DNA of 64,000 nt, from positions 14,734,991 to 14,798,990 of the forward strand of contig NC_051092.1 of NCBI RefSeq assembly GCF_901709675.1, in the 5' to 3' direction. The stretch's first letter is position 1; every line of letters starts with the position of its first letter. The notes beneath the pieces were generated by a model. The model did no database searches, had not been told where the DNA came from, and was given only the letters and a program-made list of their open reading frames with translations. Shown here in pieces: positions 1 through 10,920 of the stretch. Position numbers and translations under genes: made by a program. This DNA is from Syngnathus acus (taxonomy: Eukaryota; Chordata; Actinopteri; Syngnathiformes; Syngnathidae).

Positions 1-222
1 TGGGACCCATTTCCTCCCTGCTTGGCTCTCAGCATGAAGGGATGGAATTGGGGGGTTTGATCACCAAATGATTCCCGGGCACGGCACCGCTGCTGCTCAC
101 TGCTCCCCTCTCCCCCCGGGGATGGATCAAAATTACATGGGGATGGGTTAAATGCAGAGGGCAAATTTCACCACACCCAGATTTGTGTGTGACGATCATT
201 GGGACTTTAACTTTTAACTTTA
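1..222 (+). repeat. tRNA-derived SINE (SINE-1), 3' body, cut by window edge
   Basis: Matches three other copies here: 32526-32763, 47381-47690 (reverse, with its tRNA-like head) and 58041-58385. The body includes the segment reading TGATTCCCGGGC and ends in GGGACTTTAAC followed by short TTTAAC-like tails. The tRNA-related head (A and B box) would lie left of position 1. It is noncoding; movement by LINE machinery is inferred from the class. Confidence 0.75.
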
Positions 223-747
223 AGAGAATAACAGTTGGCTTTTTAAAACATGGAAGTCATCATTCCGTGGTTAATTCCTGTCACATGGGCACAGACAATT
301 TAGAATAAGATATTCTTATGTGTGATTTATCAAAGGAGAGTCACTATGTGTTCTCATACTGATTTACAGGAAAGGGTGCCAATTCCATTGACACAACACA
401 TTTTGAGTTTTCAATTTTTTTTCTGTGTGCAAAGTGTGAATGACACTGCAAAGTAAACAGTTGAATAATATTTTGATTGAATTACTCTCTGCCTTGACTT
501 TAGTGAGGTTAGTACACGATAATCCTCCTAATAATTATACCGTAATTATTCTAATTATCGCCCAGGGCGATCATTAGAGAAGGTTTATGTCCAACGGGGG
601 TGGGCGATTAATAGAGAACACTTTATGTCCGATCGCCAAGGGGCACTGAAATGGGCGATAGTATGTATATTTTCCTTATGCAGTATGCAATACCTGCATC
701 TCACTGGTGTTCTTAACACTAGAACAGCGGCTGTTTTGATCTACCTC
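223..747. repeat. Non-LINE flank shared, inverted, with 46846-47380
   Basis: This stretch holds no gene. It is nearly identical in reverse complement to 46846-47380 and lies in the same order relative to the LINE 3' end and SINE-1 in both places. It contains a short segment (about 495-520) that also resembles the 3' untranslated part of the hAT element near 53800. Its origin is unknown. Confidence 0.7.
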
Positions 748-1021
748 TCAAAGTCAAAGTCTGCTTTATTGTCAATTCCTTCACATATCAAGACACACAA
801 AGAGATCGAAATTACGTTCCTACTATCCCACGGTGACAAGACATAGTACACAATTTACATACAAGTAAACAACACAAAAAGTAAAAACAAGAAGGCACAA
901 ACAATGAATAAATAAGTGATGAATAAATAATAAATAAACAAATAACATAAATAAGAGGAGCAAAAATGGAGCAAGTGTGCATACAGCAGACAGTCAGAAT
1001 ATAGCGCAAAATTACAGGACG

Positions 1022-2415
1022 CTACGCATAAGGGGGGAGAGAGTTCAGGATCCTAACAGCCTGGAGTATGAAGCTGTTAGTGAGTCTGGTGGTGCGGGAG
1101 CGCAGGCTCCTGTACCTTTTCCCAGAGGGCAGAAGATCAAACAAAGAGTGAGCGGGGTGACTCACATCACTCACAATCGTGGTCTCCTTGCGGGTGAGAT
1201 GGGAGGTGTAAATGTCCTTCAGGGAGGGGAGTGAAGCACCAATAATCTTACCAGCCATGTTCACTATGCGCTGCAGGGCCTTCAAGTTGTATTAAGTGCA
1301 GCTACCACCCCAAACAGCGATACAACTGGAGAGGACGCTCTCAATGGTGCCACGGTAGAATGTAGTCATGACGGCCGGAGGAGCACTTGCTCGCCTGAGT
1401 TTCCGCAGGAAGTACAGGCGGCGCTGAGCTTTCTTCGCCAGTGATGCGGTGTTGGTGGACCAGGAGAGGTCCTCACTGATGTGCACCCCCAGGAATCTGG
1501 TGCTGCTCACTCTCTCCACCACAGCACCGTCGATGGTCAGTGGCAGGTGTTGGGTGTGACCCTTCCAGAAGTCAACAACGGTCTCCTTGGTCTTGTTGAC
1601 GTTCAGCAGGAGGTTGTTGTCCCTGCACCACGTGGCCAGAAGGTCGACCTCCGACCTGTACTGAGTCTCGTCGCCCCCGGTGATGAGACCCACCAGAGTC
1701 GTGTCGTCGGCATATTTCAGCACGCGGTTGCGACCGTAAGTTGCAGTGCAGTCATGCGTCAGCAGGGTGAAGCGCAGCGGACTGAGCACGCAGCCTTGGG
1801 GGGCCCCCATGCTCAGCGTGATGCTGGCGGAGATTTTGTCGCCAACACGTACCACCTGAGGCCTCTGACAGAGGAAGTCCAGTAGCCAGTTGCAGAGGTA
1901 GGTACTGAGGCCCAGCTTGTCGAGTGTGCAGATGAGTCGTTGTGGCACAATGGTGTTGAATGCAGAACTGAAGTCCACAAACAGCAATCTCACATACGAG
2001 TCCCTTCTCTCCAGGTGGGTGAGGGCTGAGTGGAGGGCAGAGCAGATGGCATCCTCAGAGGACCGTTTGGCTCGGTACGCAAACTGGAAGGGGTCTATGG
2101 TGGGGGGGAGAATGGATCTGATGTGCTCCATGACAAGCCGCTCAAAGCACTTCATGATGATGGGCGTCAGTGCCATGGGGCGGTAGTCATTGAAGCAGGA
2201 CGGAGCAGGTTTCTTCGGCACAGGTACGATGGTGGCAGCCTTGAAACACGAAGGGATGATGGCCTGCTGCAGGGAAATATTAAAGATGTCCGTGAAGACA
2301 CGCATCAGCTCCCCAGCGCAGTCCTTCAGCGCTCGACCTGGGATGTTGTCAGGGCCCGCCGCCTTACGGGTGTTGATAGCGGCAAGCGCCCTCCTCACGC
2401 TATCGGCAGAGAGGC
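1022..2415 (-). pseudogene. Reverse transcriptase domain of LINE A1
   Basis: The reading frame at 1292-2398 carries RT blocks in order: [41 protein letters not shown], the catalytic YADDTT and [12 protein letters not shown]. The C-terminal part continues in another frame at 1022-1285 (LPSLKDIYTSHLTRK, LFDLLPSGKRYRSLR), so there is a frameshift near 1288. The N-terminus is lost to the internal deletion. The catalytic aspartates are present, but without the endonuclease C-terminus and with a broken frame the copy cannot be autonomous. Product if intact: reverse transcriptase for target-primed insertion. Confidence 0.8.
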
Positions 2416-2420
2416 TCCTT

Positions 2421-3364
2421 TATGTGTAGAGTAGACCAGGTCCAGGAAGCTGTCACCACGTGTTGGAAAATTAACATGCTGGTGAAGCCTCGGAAAAAAA
2501 GTCTTCAGGTTAGCATGATTAAAATCCCCAGCAAAGATGGTGAAACCGTCAGGGTGCGCCGTCTGTTGTTCACTGACAGCCTGGTACAGTTCACTCAGAG
2601 CCGCGATCCTGTCGCCTTCGATGTTGGAAGGCGGGATGTATACCGCGACTAGCAGAATCGCAGTAAATTCCCTTGGGCAGGTAAAAAGGACGGCACTTAA
2701 TGATCACAAACTCCGCCAGTGGCGAGCAGTGCTTGCATACAACTACAGAGTCCCGGCACCATTCGTCACGAATGTAGACACATATTCCTCCTCCTCGCGA
2801 TTTTCCCCCTCTTACAATGGCCCGGTCCGCCTGATAGCACGCTAGCCGCTCCAGATGCACAGCAGAGTCCGGAATGTTGACAGACAACCAAGTCTCAGTG
2901 AACACGAGCACACAGCAGTTACGCACTGTCCGGTTCGTAGATCTCAGCAGGCGAACGGAATCCATTTTGTTGTCCAGCGATCGAACATTCGCCAGAAGAA
3001 TGGAAGGCACGGCCGGGCGAGCTGGGTTGGCCGGCAGCCTGGCCCGGACGCCTCCGCGCTTGCCCCTCTTCTGCCTCCTCGCACACCGCTTCCGACGCTT
3101 TCTATACGGGGGAGGAGTAGCAGGCGAGTCCGGCGACGTTTCAGGACGGAGCAGTCCGAGCCCCTTTAATGTCTCCGCTTCAAAGTTCAGAACGCCGCAA
3201 AACTCGCTTTCGCCGATGTCGAGCAGAACCTGCCTGCTGTACTTGTAGCACGACGTAGTACGACGAGACGAACACATAAAACTGTCGGACAAACACTCAT
3301 TAAACGCACAAAACACCGTTCGGGCGGGACAGAGAGAGGTCGCTGCGTGTGCACACGCCGCCAT
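2421..3364 (-). pseudogene. 5' region and endonuclease N-terminal half of LINE A1
   Basis: The frame 2591-3364 starts just inside the element's 5' end. It has an arginine-rich stretch (RKRRKRCARRQKRGKR), then the AP-endonuclease motifs NVRSLDNKMD, VFTETWL and SRGGGICVYI. The frame shifts near 2640; GDFNHAN and the DSFLDLVYS segment follow in another frame to about 2421. The terminal SDH catalytic motif, visible in copy A2, has been deleted. The arginine-rich leader is absent from A2, which is truncated. Confidence 0.75.
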
Positions 3365-3551
3365 CTTGCAAGTTGAACTGCAAGTGACATCAGCGGCGCA
3401 GCGGTTGGTTACATAACGGACAAAGATTGATCACGGGATGACGAAGGGCCCCACGTACTACCGGCATCATTAGCGGTTTTGTTTGTGACACGGAGGACGA
3501 AGAGTTTGAAGGATTTAATGATTTGGAGTGACACAGAAGCTTTGAAAAACT

Positions 3552-4102
3552 ATTACGGCTTTTACGCACGCCCGGTCCTACTCTACGGAGCTCTCTTTCA
3601 CCTCCGTGGATGGAAGTTGGGGGCTGGCGCTCGGCCGGGTGGCTGTCCGGGGACGGTGGATGGGGCTCGGACATGGCTTTTACGCAAGGCCGGTCCTATT
3701 CTACGGAGCTCTCTTCCACCTCCGTGGCTGGAAGTCGGGGGCCGGCGCTCGGCAACTGGCTGTCCGAGGACGGTGGATGGGGGTCGGACACTGCTCCTAC
3801 GCACGGCCAGTCCTACTCTACGGAGTGGCTGGAAGTGCCACCTCCGTGGCTGGAAGTGCCACCTCCGGGGATGGAAGTCCACGCCGCCACACGCCTGGAA
3901 GTCGACGCCGGTGCTTGGAGCCGTGTGGCGGTGAACTATTTATGTTATAGTTATTTGATATATTTTATTTCGTGTAGCAACTTGTATATGTTTTTATCGT
4001 TACAGTTCAGTAGTTGTTGGCTCGTTGAACTCTTGTTTTGTTAAATAAAGAGCCGTTTACCAAACCCACGTCTTTCCTGGTACTTTGTTAACGCTACAAT
4101 AT
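3552..4102 (+). repeat. 118-bp tandem array and AATAAA-containing unit inside MITE-1
   Basis: A GC-rich unit beginning GCTTTTACGCACGCCCGG recurs at about 3558, 3676 and 3793 (period 117-118 bp). The same units form the arms of the palindrome at 39832-41258. The array is followed by an AATAAA (about 4044) and a terminus reading CTTTGTTAACGCTACA at 4087-4102. Open frames across it appear on both strands with repeated peptides and look like a by-product of the repeat. Confidence 0.65.
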
Positions 4103-4901
4103 AGTTATATACTAGATCTGTGGAATAACGACAAGGCTGACGACAGCGGCATACGCGCGGCGTTGTTGACAAAGGACGAGGAATTTGATCAATGGATTTA
4201 ATGATTTGGAGTGACACGGATGGTTTGATAATATTGTTGTTTATATGATAGTTATTTGATATATACTTTATATATCGTTATATGGGTCTGTGGAATATTT
4301 AGAACTGCAACTCACGACGAGTCCGACGTCAGCGGCGCGGCGCATACGCGGCATCGTTTACATAAAGTACGATCGATGGATTTAATGAATTGGAGTGACC
4401 GACGGTTTTATAAACGTGTTATTTATGTAATAGTTATTTGAATAATTTATGTAATAGTTATTTGAATAACTCTGAATGTTACGTCAGGCCCGTTCTCAGC
4501 TCTTCGTTTGTGTTTATGTCACGTTAGCATACTTATCGTTTAGCCTGTTGTTGCTCATTCAGTGGCTGTACCACTGATTGATTTGACGGCTGCGTGTGGA
4601 CCAAGGCGGAAGTAATCTGGGGAGAGGACGCTGGCGCTGATTGTTCGCCGCTTCTCCACCAGAATTAGTTTAGTTTTAGTGTTTTTATTTGTTTATTTTT
4701 TAGCCATTATTAAAGTTTAGTTTTTAGCTTCTAGTTTTAGTGTGCAGTGCGCCTGGACCGCGGCGAACCTCCACAGAGGTGCCCACTACGGCGCGCCCAC
4801 CCCACCACCCCCCGCCAAGGCATCCTGGCTAGCCTAGCCAATGGCTAACACTCAAGTTCAGTGTTCTCCAACCGGCACTGTTAACTTACTCCATCCCCCG
4901 C

Positions 4902-6996
4902 TTGCTGGAGCTGAGTAATCACACCATTCCAGGGTGTGTCTCAGTCATCAAACAACTCGGACTTCTCCGCAGACCACGTTACATCCACAGAAGCACCCGT
5001 CGTAACTTTGTTTTCTCCCAACCCGTCCATAACAGTGTACCATTCATCTGCTCCTCCTCCGCCCGACACCCCGTCGCATGTACAACACGTCATCAGATAC
5101 CTGGCGCACTTGGATCTTATTGTAGCAACCATGCGGGGCTGCAGTACTCCAGGTGGCCTGGAAAACATGGTGCGGATTTCACTCCTACACGGAGCGGACT
5201 CCGACACAAGACGGACACCGGGTTGCCGGGAGAACACGGAGTGTTAATTTCTCCAGCACGGAACGGACACCAACACGGAGTGGATTCCACTCCAACACAG
5301 AGTGGACTGCACTGCATGTGGCACAGAAAACGTGGAGTGGATTTCTCTCTACTTCGCCCCCTACCTAAACACAGCCCCACAGCCACAATCAAAATGGATC
5401 TCCTCAACATCCAAGCACTCACCCGTAAATCATCATTTATTCACGACCTCATCCTGGACAAAGGCTTAGACATAATGTGCCTGACTGAGACCTGGACACC
5501 ACCGGATGTCTATCAATCCCTCAATGAAGCCTGTCCCTCTGGTTATAAATACATAACTAAACCTCGCAGCACTGGCCGTGGCGGTGGCCTGGCTGTACTC
5601 CACCGTCTTGATCTAGAGCTGTCCCCCCTCCCTATACCTGATCACTCCTCATTCGAATCCCTTGCATTCAAATGTAAACCTCCATATCCTATCACAGTTT
5701 TACTTATTTACCGCCCTCCTAAACCAAACTCCTCTTTCAATCCAGAACTACACGATCTACTCACTACCCTCTGTACCTCCACTTCCTCTAATCTAATCAT
5801 ATTAGGTGATGTTAACATCCATGTCGACACCCCCTCCCGCCCCCCTGCCTCTGACCTGTTGCAACTATTGGATTGTTTACACCTCACCCAACATATAAAT
5901 GTCCCCACACATGACAAAGGGCATACACTTGACCTTGTCATCTCCTCATCGGCCATAAGCAACCTGCAAGTTCACGAGGTCGGTGTGTCTGACCACAAAC
6001 TTATTCAAATGGAACTTCCTTTCCCACGCCCCCACTCCAAACCCAAGCGGCAAATCTCATTCAGAAATTTCAAAAACATCAACCAAGACACTATAGCACA
6101 GGACCTCCAGTTTCTCTCCTCCTCCTCTGCAACCTTTACATCAGTCAGCAAGGCAGTGGACCATTACAATAACTCTTTGGCCAAACTTCTAAGTATCCAC
6201 GCCCCCCAAAAAATCCAAAACAGTCACTTTTTCACGCTCAGCCCCCTGGTACACCAGTGAGCTGCGTCTGATGAAGTCAACTGGACGCATCCTGGAGCGT
6301 CGTCTTAAAGCCTCAGGACTGACCGTGCACAAACAGGCCTACAAAGAACATCAGAAGGCCTACTCAAAAGCCCTTGGGACTGCACGTGCCCAGTTCTATT
6401 CCAAAATCATAAACAATACCCCTGGAAATTCAAAACAGCTCTTTTCAACCATCAACCACTTTCTCAAACCCCAACCCACCACTCCAACAGAATCCTCAGA
6501 GGTAGTGTCCAATAACTTTATGACCTTTTTTACCGCTAAGGTTGACAACATCCGCACCCAGCTCCTCTCCTCTTCTGGCCCCACCACTTCACCTCCTCCC
6601 CCCTTCCTTCCACCCGGGACAGTCCAGCCTCTCCGCTGCTTCTCCCCTATCTTGCAGTCGGAGGTAGAGGACATCATCAAAAAGATGAAACCCTCCACAT
6701 GTGCCCTGGACCCTTTCCCCACAGCCCTCATTAAACAACAAACCTCAGCCATTAGTCCCCTAATAACCAATGTCATCAACCTCTCACTCCAGTCTGACTC
6801 TGTACCCCCTGCATTGAAGACTGCCATTATTACCCCCCTGCTCAAAAAACCCTCACTTGACCCGGACAACCTTGCCAGCTACAGACCAATATCTAAACTC
6901 CCGTTCCTCTCCAAGGTTCTGGAAAAAGTGGTAGCTGCCCAACTTCACACTCATCTCACCCGCAATAACATGCAATCAGAGTTGCCTGATGGCACT
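4902..6996 (+). pseudogene. L2 B1 ORF2, endonuclease and start of RT
   Basis: Two frames, 4902-6260 and 6271-7002, are separated by a frameshift near 6255. The first has LGLLRRPRYIHRS, then endonuclease motifs LTETWTPP, GRGGGLAVLH, LIYRPPK, LGDVNIHVD and VSDHKLI. The second has the RT entry: CALDPFPTALIK and LASYRPISKLPFLSK. The frame is cut at about 6965 by insertion of B2. The endonuclease residues look preserved, but the frameshift and the insertion inactivate the copy. Confidence 0.85.
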
Positions 6997-7411
6997 ACAT
7001 GACAAGATATACACGGGAGAGCCCCCTTTTCTTGTCTTCCGGGTTAGAGCAACGCTGGCGTCTGGACTGTTGACTGCCGCTTCTACCCCGAACCGTGTCC
7101 GCTATTTGTTTGTCCCCTGTCTGTTTCGTGTTTCCCGTTTTAAGTGTGCCCGTTTTTTTTCTTTTATTTTTTTCGCCTTTTCTCCTGCCCACCGCGTATC
7201 TCTGGAGCTCTGCTCGCACCTCTCCAATCCCGCTCCCTCTGACTACGAGCTACGCTAGCCAGCTAGCCAACCCACCACCGGACCCTCCTACCTCCCGGCT
7301 CTGAGCCTGTAGCTGCTTGCTCTTGGCTCGGCAAACGGCTCCAACCCAACTTGCTGGCCACTTGGCCGGCGTCCTCGGGGGGAGCACCCGCTCGCTGCGA
7401 GCTCGCCGGTC

Positions 7412-8023
7412 GTGGCTCGGCTGGGTGCCGCCATGACACACTGGGGCGTGCTGTTTGCACGGGTACAGTCGGGATTGACCAACACCACCACCCACTCCAC
7501 CAACATCACGACTCGGTCCACTGCTGCTTCCATGCATTTCACTGCCTACCAACTTCTAGTTAACCAGCTACTAGCTATTTCTACCATTTTAACTGGATTA
7601 TTCCCAGCTGCTGTCACGTCTCATCTCCTGCATGAACTATCACTTCTGCTACTCCGGGCTTCCATTCCACTAACTTCTCGTCCATTTGTCTACACTGCTG
7701 CTGATCTTCATCATTTCAACAATAATCACCGTCTCCCTGCTGCTGCTGCCTCAGCTGCCAGCAAGGCTGGGATCCTCCGCCGTCGCCGCTACATCCACCG
7801 TAGCTCCGGACTATCTTTTAACCGACATTTCCCTGATGGCTCACCCATCCCCTCTTTCTGGACTAACTCTCGCCCCCCCCGTCACCCCCACCTTCCGTAC
7901 TGTCAACTTCAACAATCTCCGCTCCCCCACCCCCGCTCCTTCATCCATCTCCCTCGCACTGCTGAACTGTCGCTCCCTCTTCAACAAATCACTAGTTATT
8001 TTCGAACTACTATTGGACAATAA
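7412..8023 (+). other. Overlapping frame upstream of and into L2 B2 ORF2
   Basis: A 203-codon frame, offset from ORF2, contains GILRRRRYIHRSS. In sister copy B1 the equivalent LLRRPRYIHRS lies in the same frame as the endonuclease. The frame here is therefore probably the original N-terminal part of ORF2, shifted by an indel between about 7800 and 7970, or a short first ORF. It has no recognised domain. Confidence 0.4.
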
Positions 8024-10778
8024 TTTGGATCTGCTCCTTCTCTGTGAAACATGGCAACAGCCCCTGGACTATTTTACTCTCAACCAAGCCACTCCGTCTA
8101 ACTACATCACCAAACCCCGCCTCTCTGGGCGAGGAGGTGGTATTGCTGTCCTCCATAAGCGGTCCCTATCCATCACTGAATTGGACCTCAACCTCCCATC
8201 TATTTCATCCTTTGAATATCTCGCTTTTTCCCTCCCCAACTCTACTACTGCTGTTCTTATCTACCGCCCCCCCAAGTCACATCCGTCTTTTCTTTCTGAA
8301 CTTTCTGAACTTCTCACCATCGTATCCTCAGTCTCCTATCGCCTCCTACTAATCGGTGACTTCAACATCCACATCGACCAGCCAACTGCTCCACTGACGT
8401 CTGACTTCATCTCCCTTCTGGACTGCTTTCATCTCACCCAGCACATCAACTTCCCCACCCACACCAAAGGCCACACCCTGGATATAGTATGCTCCTCCTT
8501 TCCACTCACATCCAACCCCCGTCCTCTCACCTTTCCACTGTCAGATCATCTCTGCATCCTCTTCTCCGCCCCTCTACCCTCGCCTCATAAAGCCACAAAA
8601 CGCACCATCTCCTACCGCAACATCAAGACTGTAAACCCAATCACGCTTTGCCAGCTCTTATCCTCTGCTCTTCCCTCCGACCCCACTTCTTCCTCCCCTG
8701 ATGACCTTGCCACCACGCTCAACAACATCCTTTCTGACTCCCTTGATTCCCTAGCCCCCTGGAAAACTTCCTCTGTTACATTCACTAACTCTGCCCCTTG
8801 GTACACACCGGAACTCTGCACCATGAAGCAAACTGGCCGTCAACTCGAACGCCTCTACAAAAGAACCCGCCTCACCGTCCATGCCGAAACCTTTAAACAA
8901 CACATCTCCTCTTATTGTGATGCTCTTCTTGCTGCCAAATCTGCTTACTTCTCATCTCTCATTAATAACACCAACCGAAACCCCCGCATACTGTTCTCCA
9001 CCGTCAACAAATTGCTCCAGCCACCGGTCACCAAGCCACCCTCCTCACCCGCCCTCTGTAACTCCTTCCTTGCCAACTTTAACAACAAAATCGCCCAAAT
9101 CAACAGTTCTCTGACCGACACCATCAATAACTCCTCCTCCCCCACCTCCCCTGTCCTCCTGCCCCCCCTTCCTGACCTCCCGCCCTTCCCCTCTCTCACT
9201 GCCTTCTCCCTTGTCGACTCCTCTACTATCCTAGACATCATTACCTCATCCAAGACAACCACCTGCTCTCTCGACCCTCTTCCAACGACCTTAACTAAGG
9301 CCTGCCTCCCTGTCCTCCTCCCCCACCTCACCACCCTTTTTAATCAGTCTCTATCCCTTGGCCACTTTCCCACTGTCTATAAACTTGCAGCCATCACCCC
9401 CATCCTCAAAAAGCCCACCTTGGACCCACTCAACCTCTCCAACTACCGTCCCATCTCCAACCTTTCATTCCTTTCCAAAACCCTCGAACGCATTGTCTCC
9501 GCCCAATTCCACACCCATCTCCAGTCCAACAACCTCTATGAACCCTTCCAGTCCGGATTCCGCCCACTTCACAGCACTGAAACAGCTCTAGTTAAAGTCA
9601 CCAACGATCTCCTCATTTCTGCAGACTCTGGTGCCCTCAACATCCTACTACTACTTGACCTTAGCGCAGCCTTTGACACTTTGAACCATTCCATCCTCCT
9701 CCAAAGGCTGCGCCAACTAGGTGTTGAGGGCACTGCACTCGACTGGCTCACCTCTTACCTCACCAACAGAAACCAGTTCATCTCTCTCTCCGGTCACACA
9801 TCCATCCTCTCCCCAGTTACACAAGGGGTCCCCCAAGGCTCAGTTCTTGGCCCCCTCCTATTCATCTGTTACCTCTTTCCCCTTGGTACTGTCATCCGCA
9901 AACTCAATCTGGACTTCCACTGCTACGCTGATGACACCCAGATCTATATACGTACGACACCAACCCGTAACCCTTCCATCACCCATTTTGAAACCTGCAT
10001 CTCTACAATAAAAGCATGGCTGACCCACAACTTTCTCAAACTCAACAGTGACAAAACAGAGCTCCTCCTCATAGGCACTAAATCCTCCCTTAATAAAACT
10101 GGATCCATCACACTCACCATTGACTCCTCAAACATCACTCCCTCCCCTCTGGCACGCAACCTTGGCGTTATTTTTGACCCCACACTGTCCTTTCAACCTC
10201 ATGTTCGCTCAGTTGTCAAGACCTCCTACTTCCACCTCCGACGCATCGCCAAAATCCGGCACTGCCTTTCTCTCCCTGCCGCTGAATCTCTTATCCACGC
10301 CTTCATCTCATCCCGGCTTGACTACTGCAACTCCCTTCTCACTGGAATCACTGCTCACTCACTCCATAGACTTCAACTAGTCCAAAACTCTGCTGCCCGC
10401 CTCCTTACCCACACCCGGTCCCGTGAACACATCACTCCTGTTCTCCACTCTCTTCACTGGCTCCCCATTAAGGAGCGTATCATTTTCAAGATACTCCTCC
10501 TCACCTTCAAAGCCCTTCACCACCTGGCTCCCACTTACCTATCCGACCTCCTTGTCCCCTACTGCCCCAACCGTCCCCTCCGATCCTCCAATACTTCACG
10601 TCTGACAGTCCCAAAATCTAAACTCAAATCCTTCGGTGACAGAGCCTTCTCCTGCACATCACCCCGACTCTGGAACTCTCTCCCTCAGTCTGTCTGTGAC
10701 TCACCCACACTCCCCATATTTAAGTCCCGTTTAAAAACGTACCTCTTCTCCCAAGCTCATGACCTCCCCTACCCATAA
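7686..10778 (+). CDS. L2 ORF2 protein: AP-endonuclease plus reverse transcriptase, intact
   Basis: An uninterrupted 1030-aa frame. Endonuclease, about residues 90-300: LNCRSLFN (93-100), LLCETW, GRGGGIAVLH, LIYRPPK, IGDFNIHID and LSDHLCI. RT, about residues 560-860: LSNYRPISNLSFLSK, FQSGFRPLHSTETAL, LLLLDLSAAFDTL, TQGVPQGSVLGPL, catalytic YADD at about 747-750 and NLGVIFD. The C-terminal region (SRLDYCNSLL, SLHWLPIK, LWNSLP) ends at the stop. The protein would nick target DNA and copy the RNA in place. The first Met gives a hydrophobic N-terminus (residues 4-22) that is probably fortuitous; Met51 is another possible start. A conserved motif, RRRRYIHRSS, lies upstream in a different frame. Confidence 0.92.
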   Translation: MSTLLLIFIISTIITVSLLLLPQLPARLGSSAVAATSTVAPDYLLTDISLMAHPSPLSGLTLAPPVTPTFRTVNFNNLRSPTPAPSSISLALLNCRSLFNKSLVIFELLLDNNLDLLLLCETWQQPLDYFTLNQATPSNYITKPRLSGRGGGIAVLHKRSLSITELDLNLPSISSFEYLAFSLPNSTTAVLIYRPPKSHPSFLSELSELLTIVSSVSYRLLLIGDFNIHIDQPTAPLTSDFISLLDCFHLTQHINFPTHTKGHTLDIVCSSFPLTSNPRPLTFPLSDHLCILFSAPLPSPHKATKRTISYRNIKTVNPITLCQLLSSALPSDPTSSSPDDLATTLNNILSDSLDSLAPWKTSSVTFTNSAPWYTPELCTMKQTGRQLERLYKRTRLTVHAETFKQHISSYCDALLAAKSAYFSSLINNTNRNPRILFSTVNKLLQPPVTKPPSSPALCNSFLANFNNKIAQINSSLTDTINNSSSPTSPVLLPPLPDLPPFPSLTAFSLVDSSTILDIITSSKTTTCSLDPLPTTLTKACLPVLLPHLTTLFNQSLSLGHFPTVYKLAAITPILKKPTLDPLNLSNYRPISNLSFLSKTLERIVSAQFHTHLQSNNLYEPFQSGFRPLHSTETALVKVTNDLLISADSGALNILLLLDLSAAFDTLNHSILLQRLRQLGVEGTALDWLTSYLTNRNQFISLSGHTSILSPVTQGVPQGSVLGPLLFICYLFPLGTVIRKLNLDFHCYADDTQIYIRTTPTRNPSITHFETCISTIKAWLTHNFLKLNSDKTELLLIGTKSSLNKTGSITLTIDSSNITPSPLARNLGVIFDPTLSFQPHVRSVVKTSYFHLRRIAKIRHCLSLPAAESLIHAFISSRLDYCNSLLTGITAHSLHRLQLVQNSAARLLTHTRSREHITPVLHSLHWLPIKERIIFKILLLTFKALHHLAPTYLSDLLVPYCPNRPLRSSNTSRLTVPKSKLKSFGDRAFSCTSPRLWNSLPQSVCDSPTLPIFKSRLKTYLFSQAHDLPYP

Positions 10779-10920
10779 CCGGTTTCCTCTTCTTAATTTT
10801 ATCTGATTGTTTCTTCCCCGTCCCCCTCCCCTCATGTATGTCTTTGCCTTGTTCCCTGTAAGCGTCTTTGGGTTTTTGAAAAGCGCTATACAAATTTAAT
10901 GAATTATTATTATTATTATT

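Larger units (their letters stand above)
748..3366 (-). mobile_element. Rex1/Babar-like LINE, copy A1, internally deleted
   Basis: A non-LTR retrotransposon on the minus strand. From 5' (3366) to 3' (748) it has a basic N-terminal region, an AP-endonuclease region, a reverse transcriptase and a 3' end with TTTGAC-type tails. Compared with copy A2 (44017-46845), about 650 bp are missing at the junction near 2415-2421, removing the endonuclease C-terminus and the linker to the RT. The 5' end abuts a MITE at 3367 and may be complete. The clade is judged from motif style ([13 protein letters not shown], FLGVHIS), not phylogeny. Confidence 0.8.
6972..10920 (+). mobile_element. Full-length L2-clade LINE, copy B2
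   Basis: It lies inside copy B1 between ATAACAT target duplications. The GC-rich 5' region from about 7031 (CTTGTCTTCCGGGTTAGAGC) is shared with mini-L2 B3 at 16738. An uninterrupted ORF2 follows, then a 142-bp 3' untranslated region with a short hairpin (GCGTCTTTGG and GAAAAGCGC) and (ATT)n. The first about 60 bp (6972-7030) are not shared with B3 and may be extra 5' sequence. Intact ends and ORF suggest a young, possibly competent copy. Confidence 0.85.

Noticed and set aside
3479-4044. Several long overlapping frames on both strands with repeated peptides
   Set aside because: They follow the 118-bp GC-rich tandem array and recur as mirror images in the palindrome at 40 kb; repeat by-products rather than genes.
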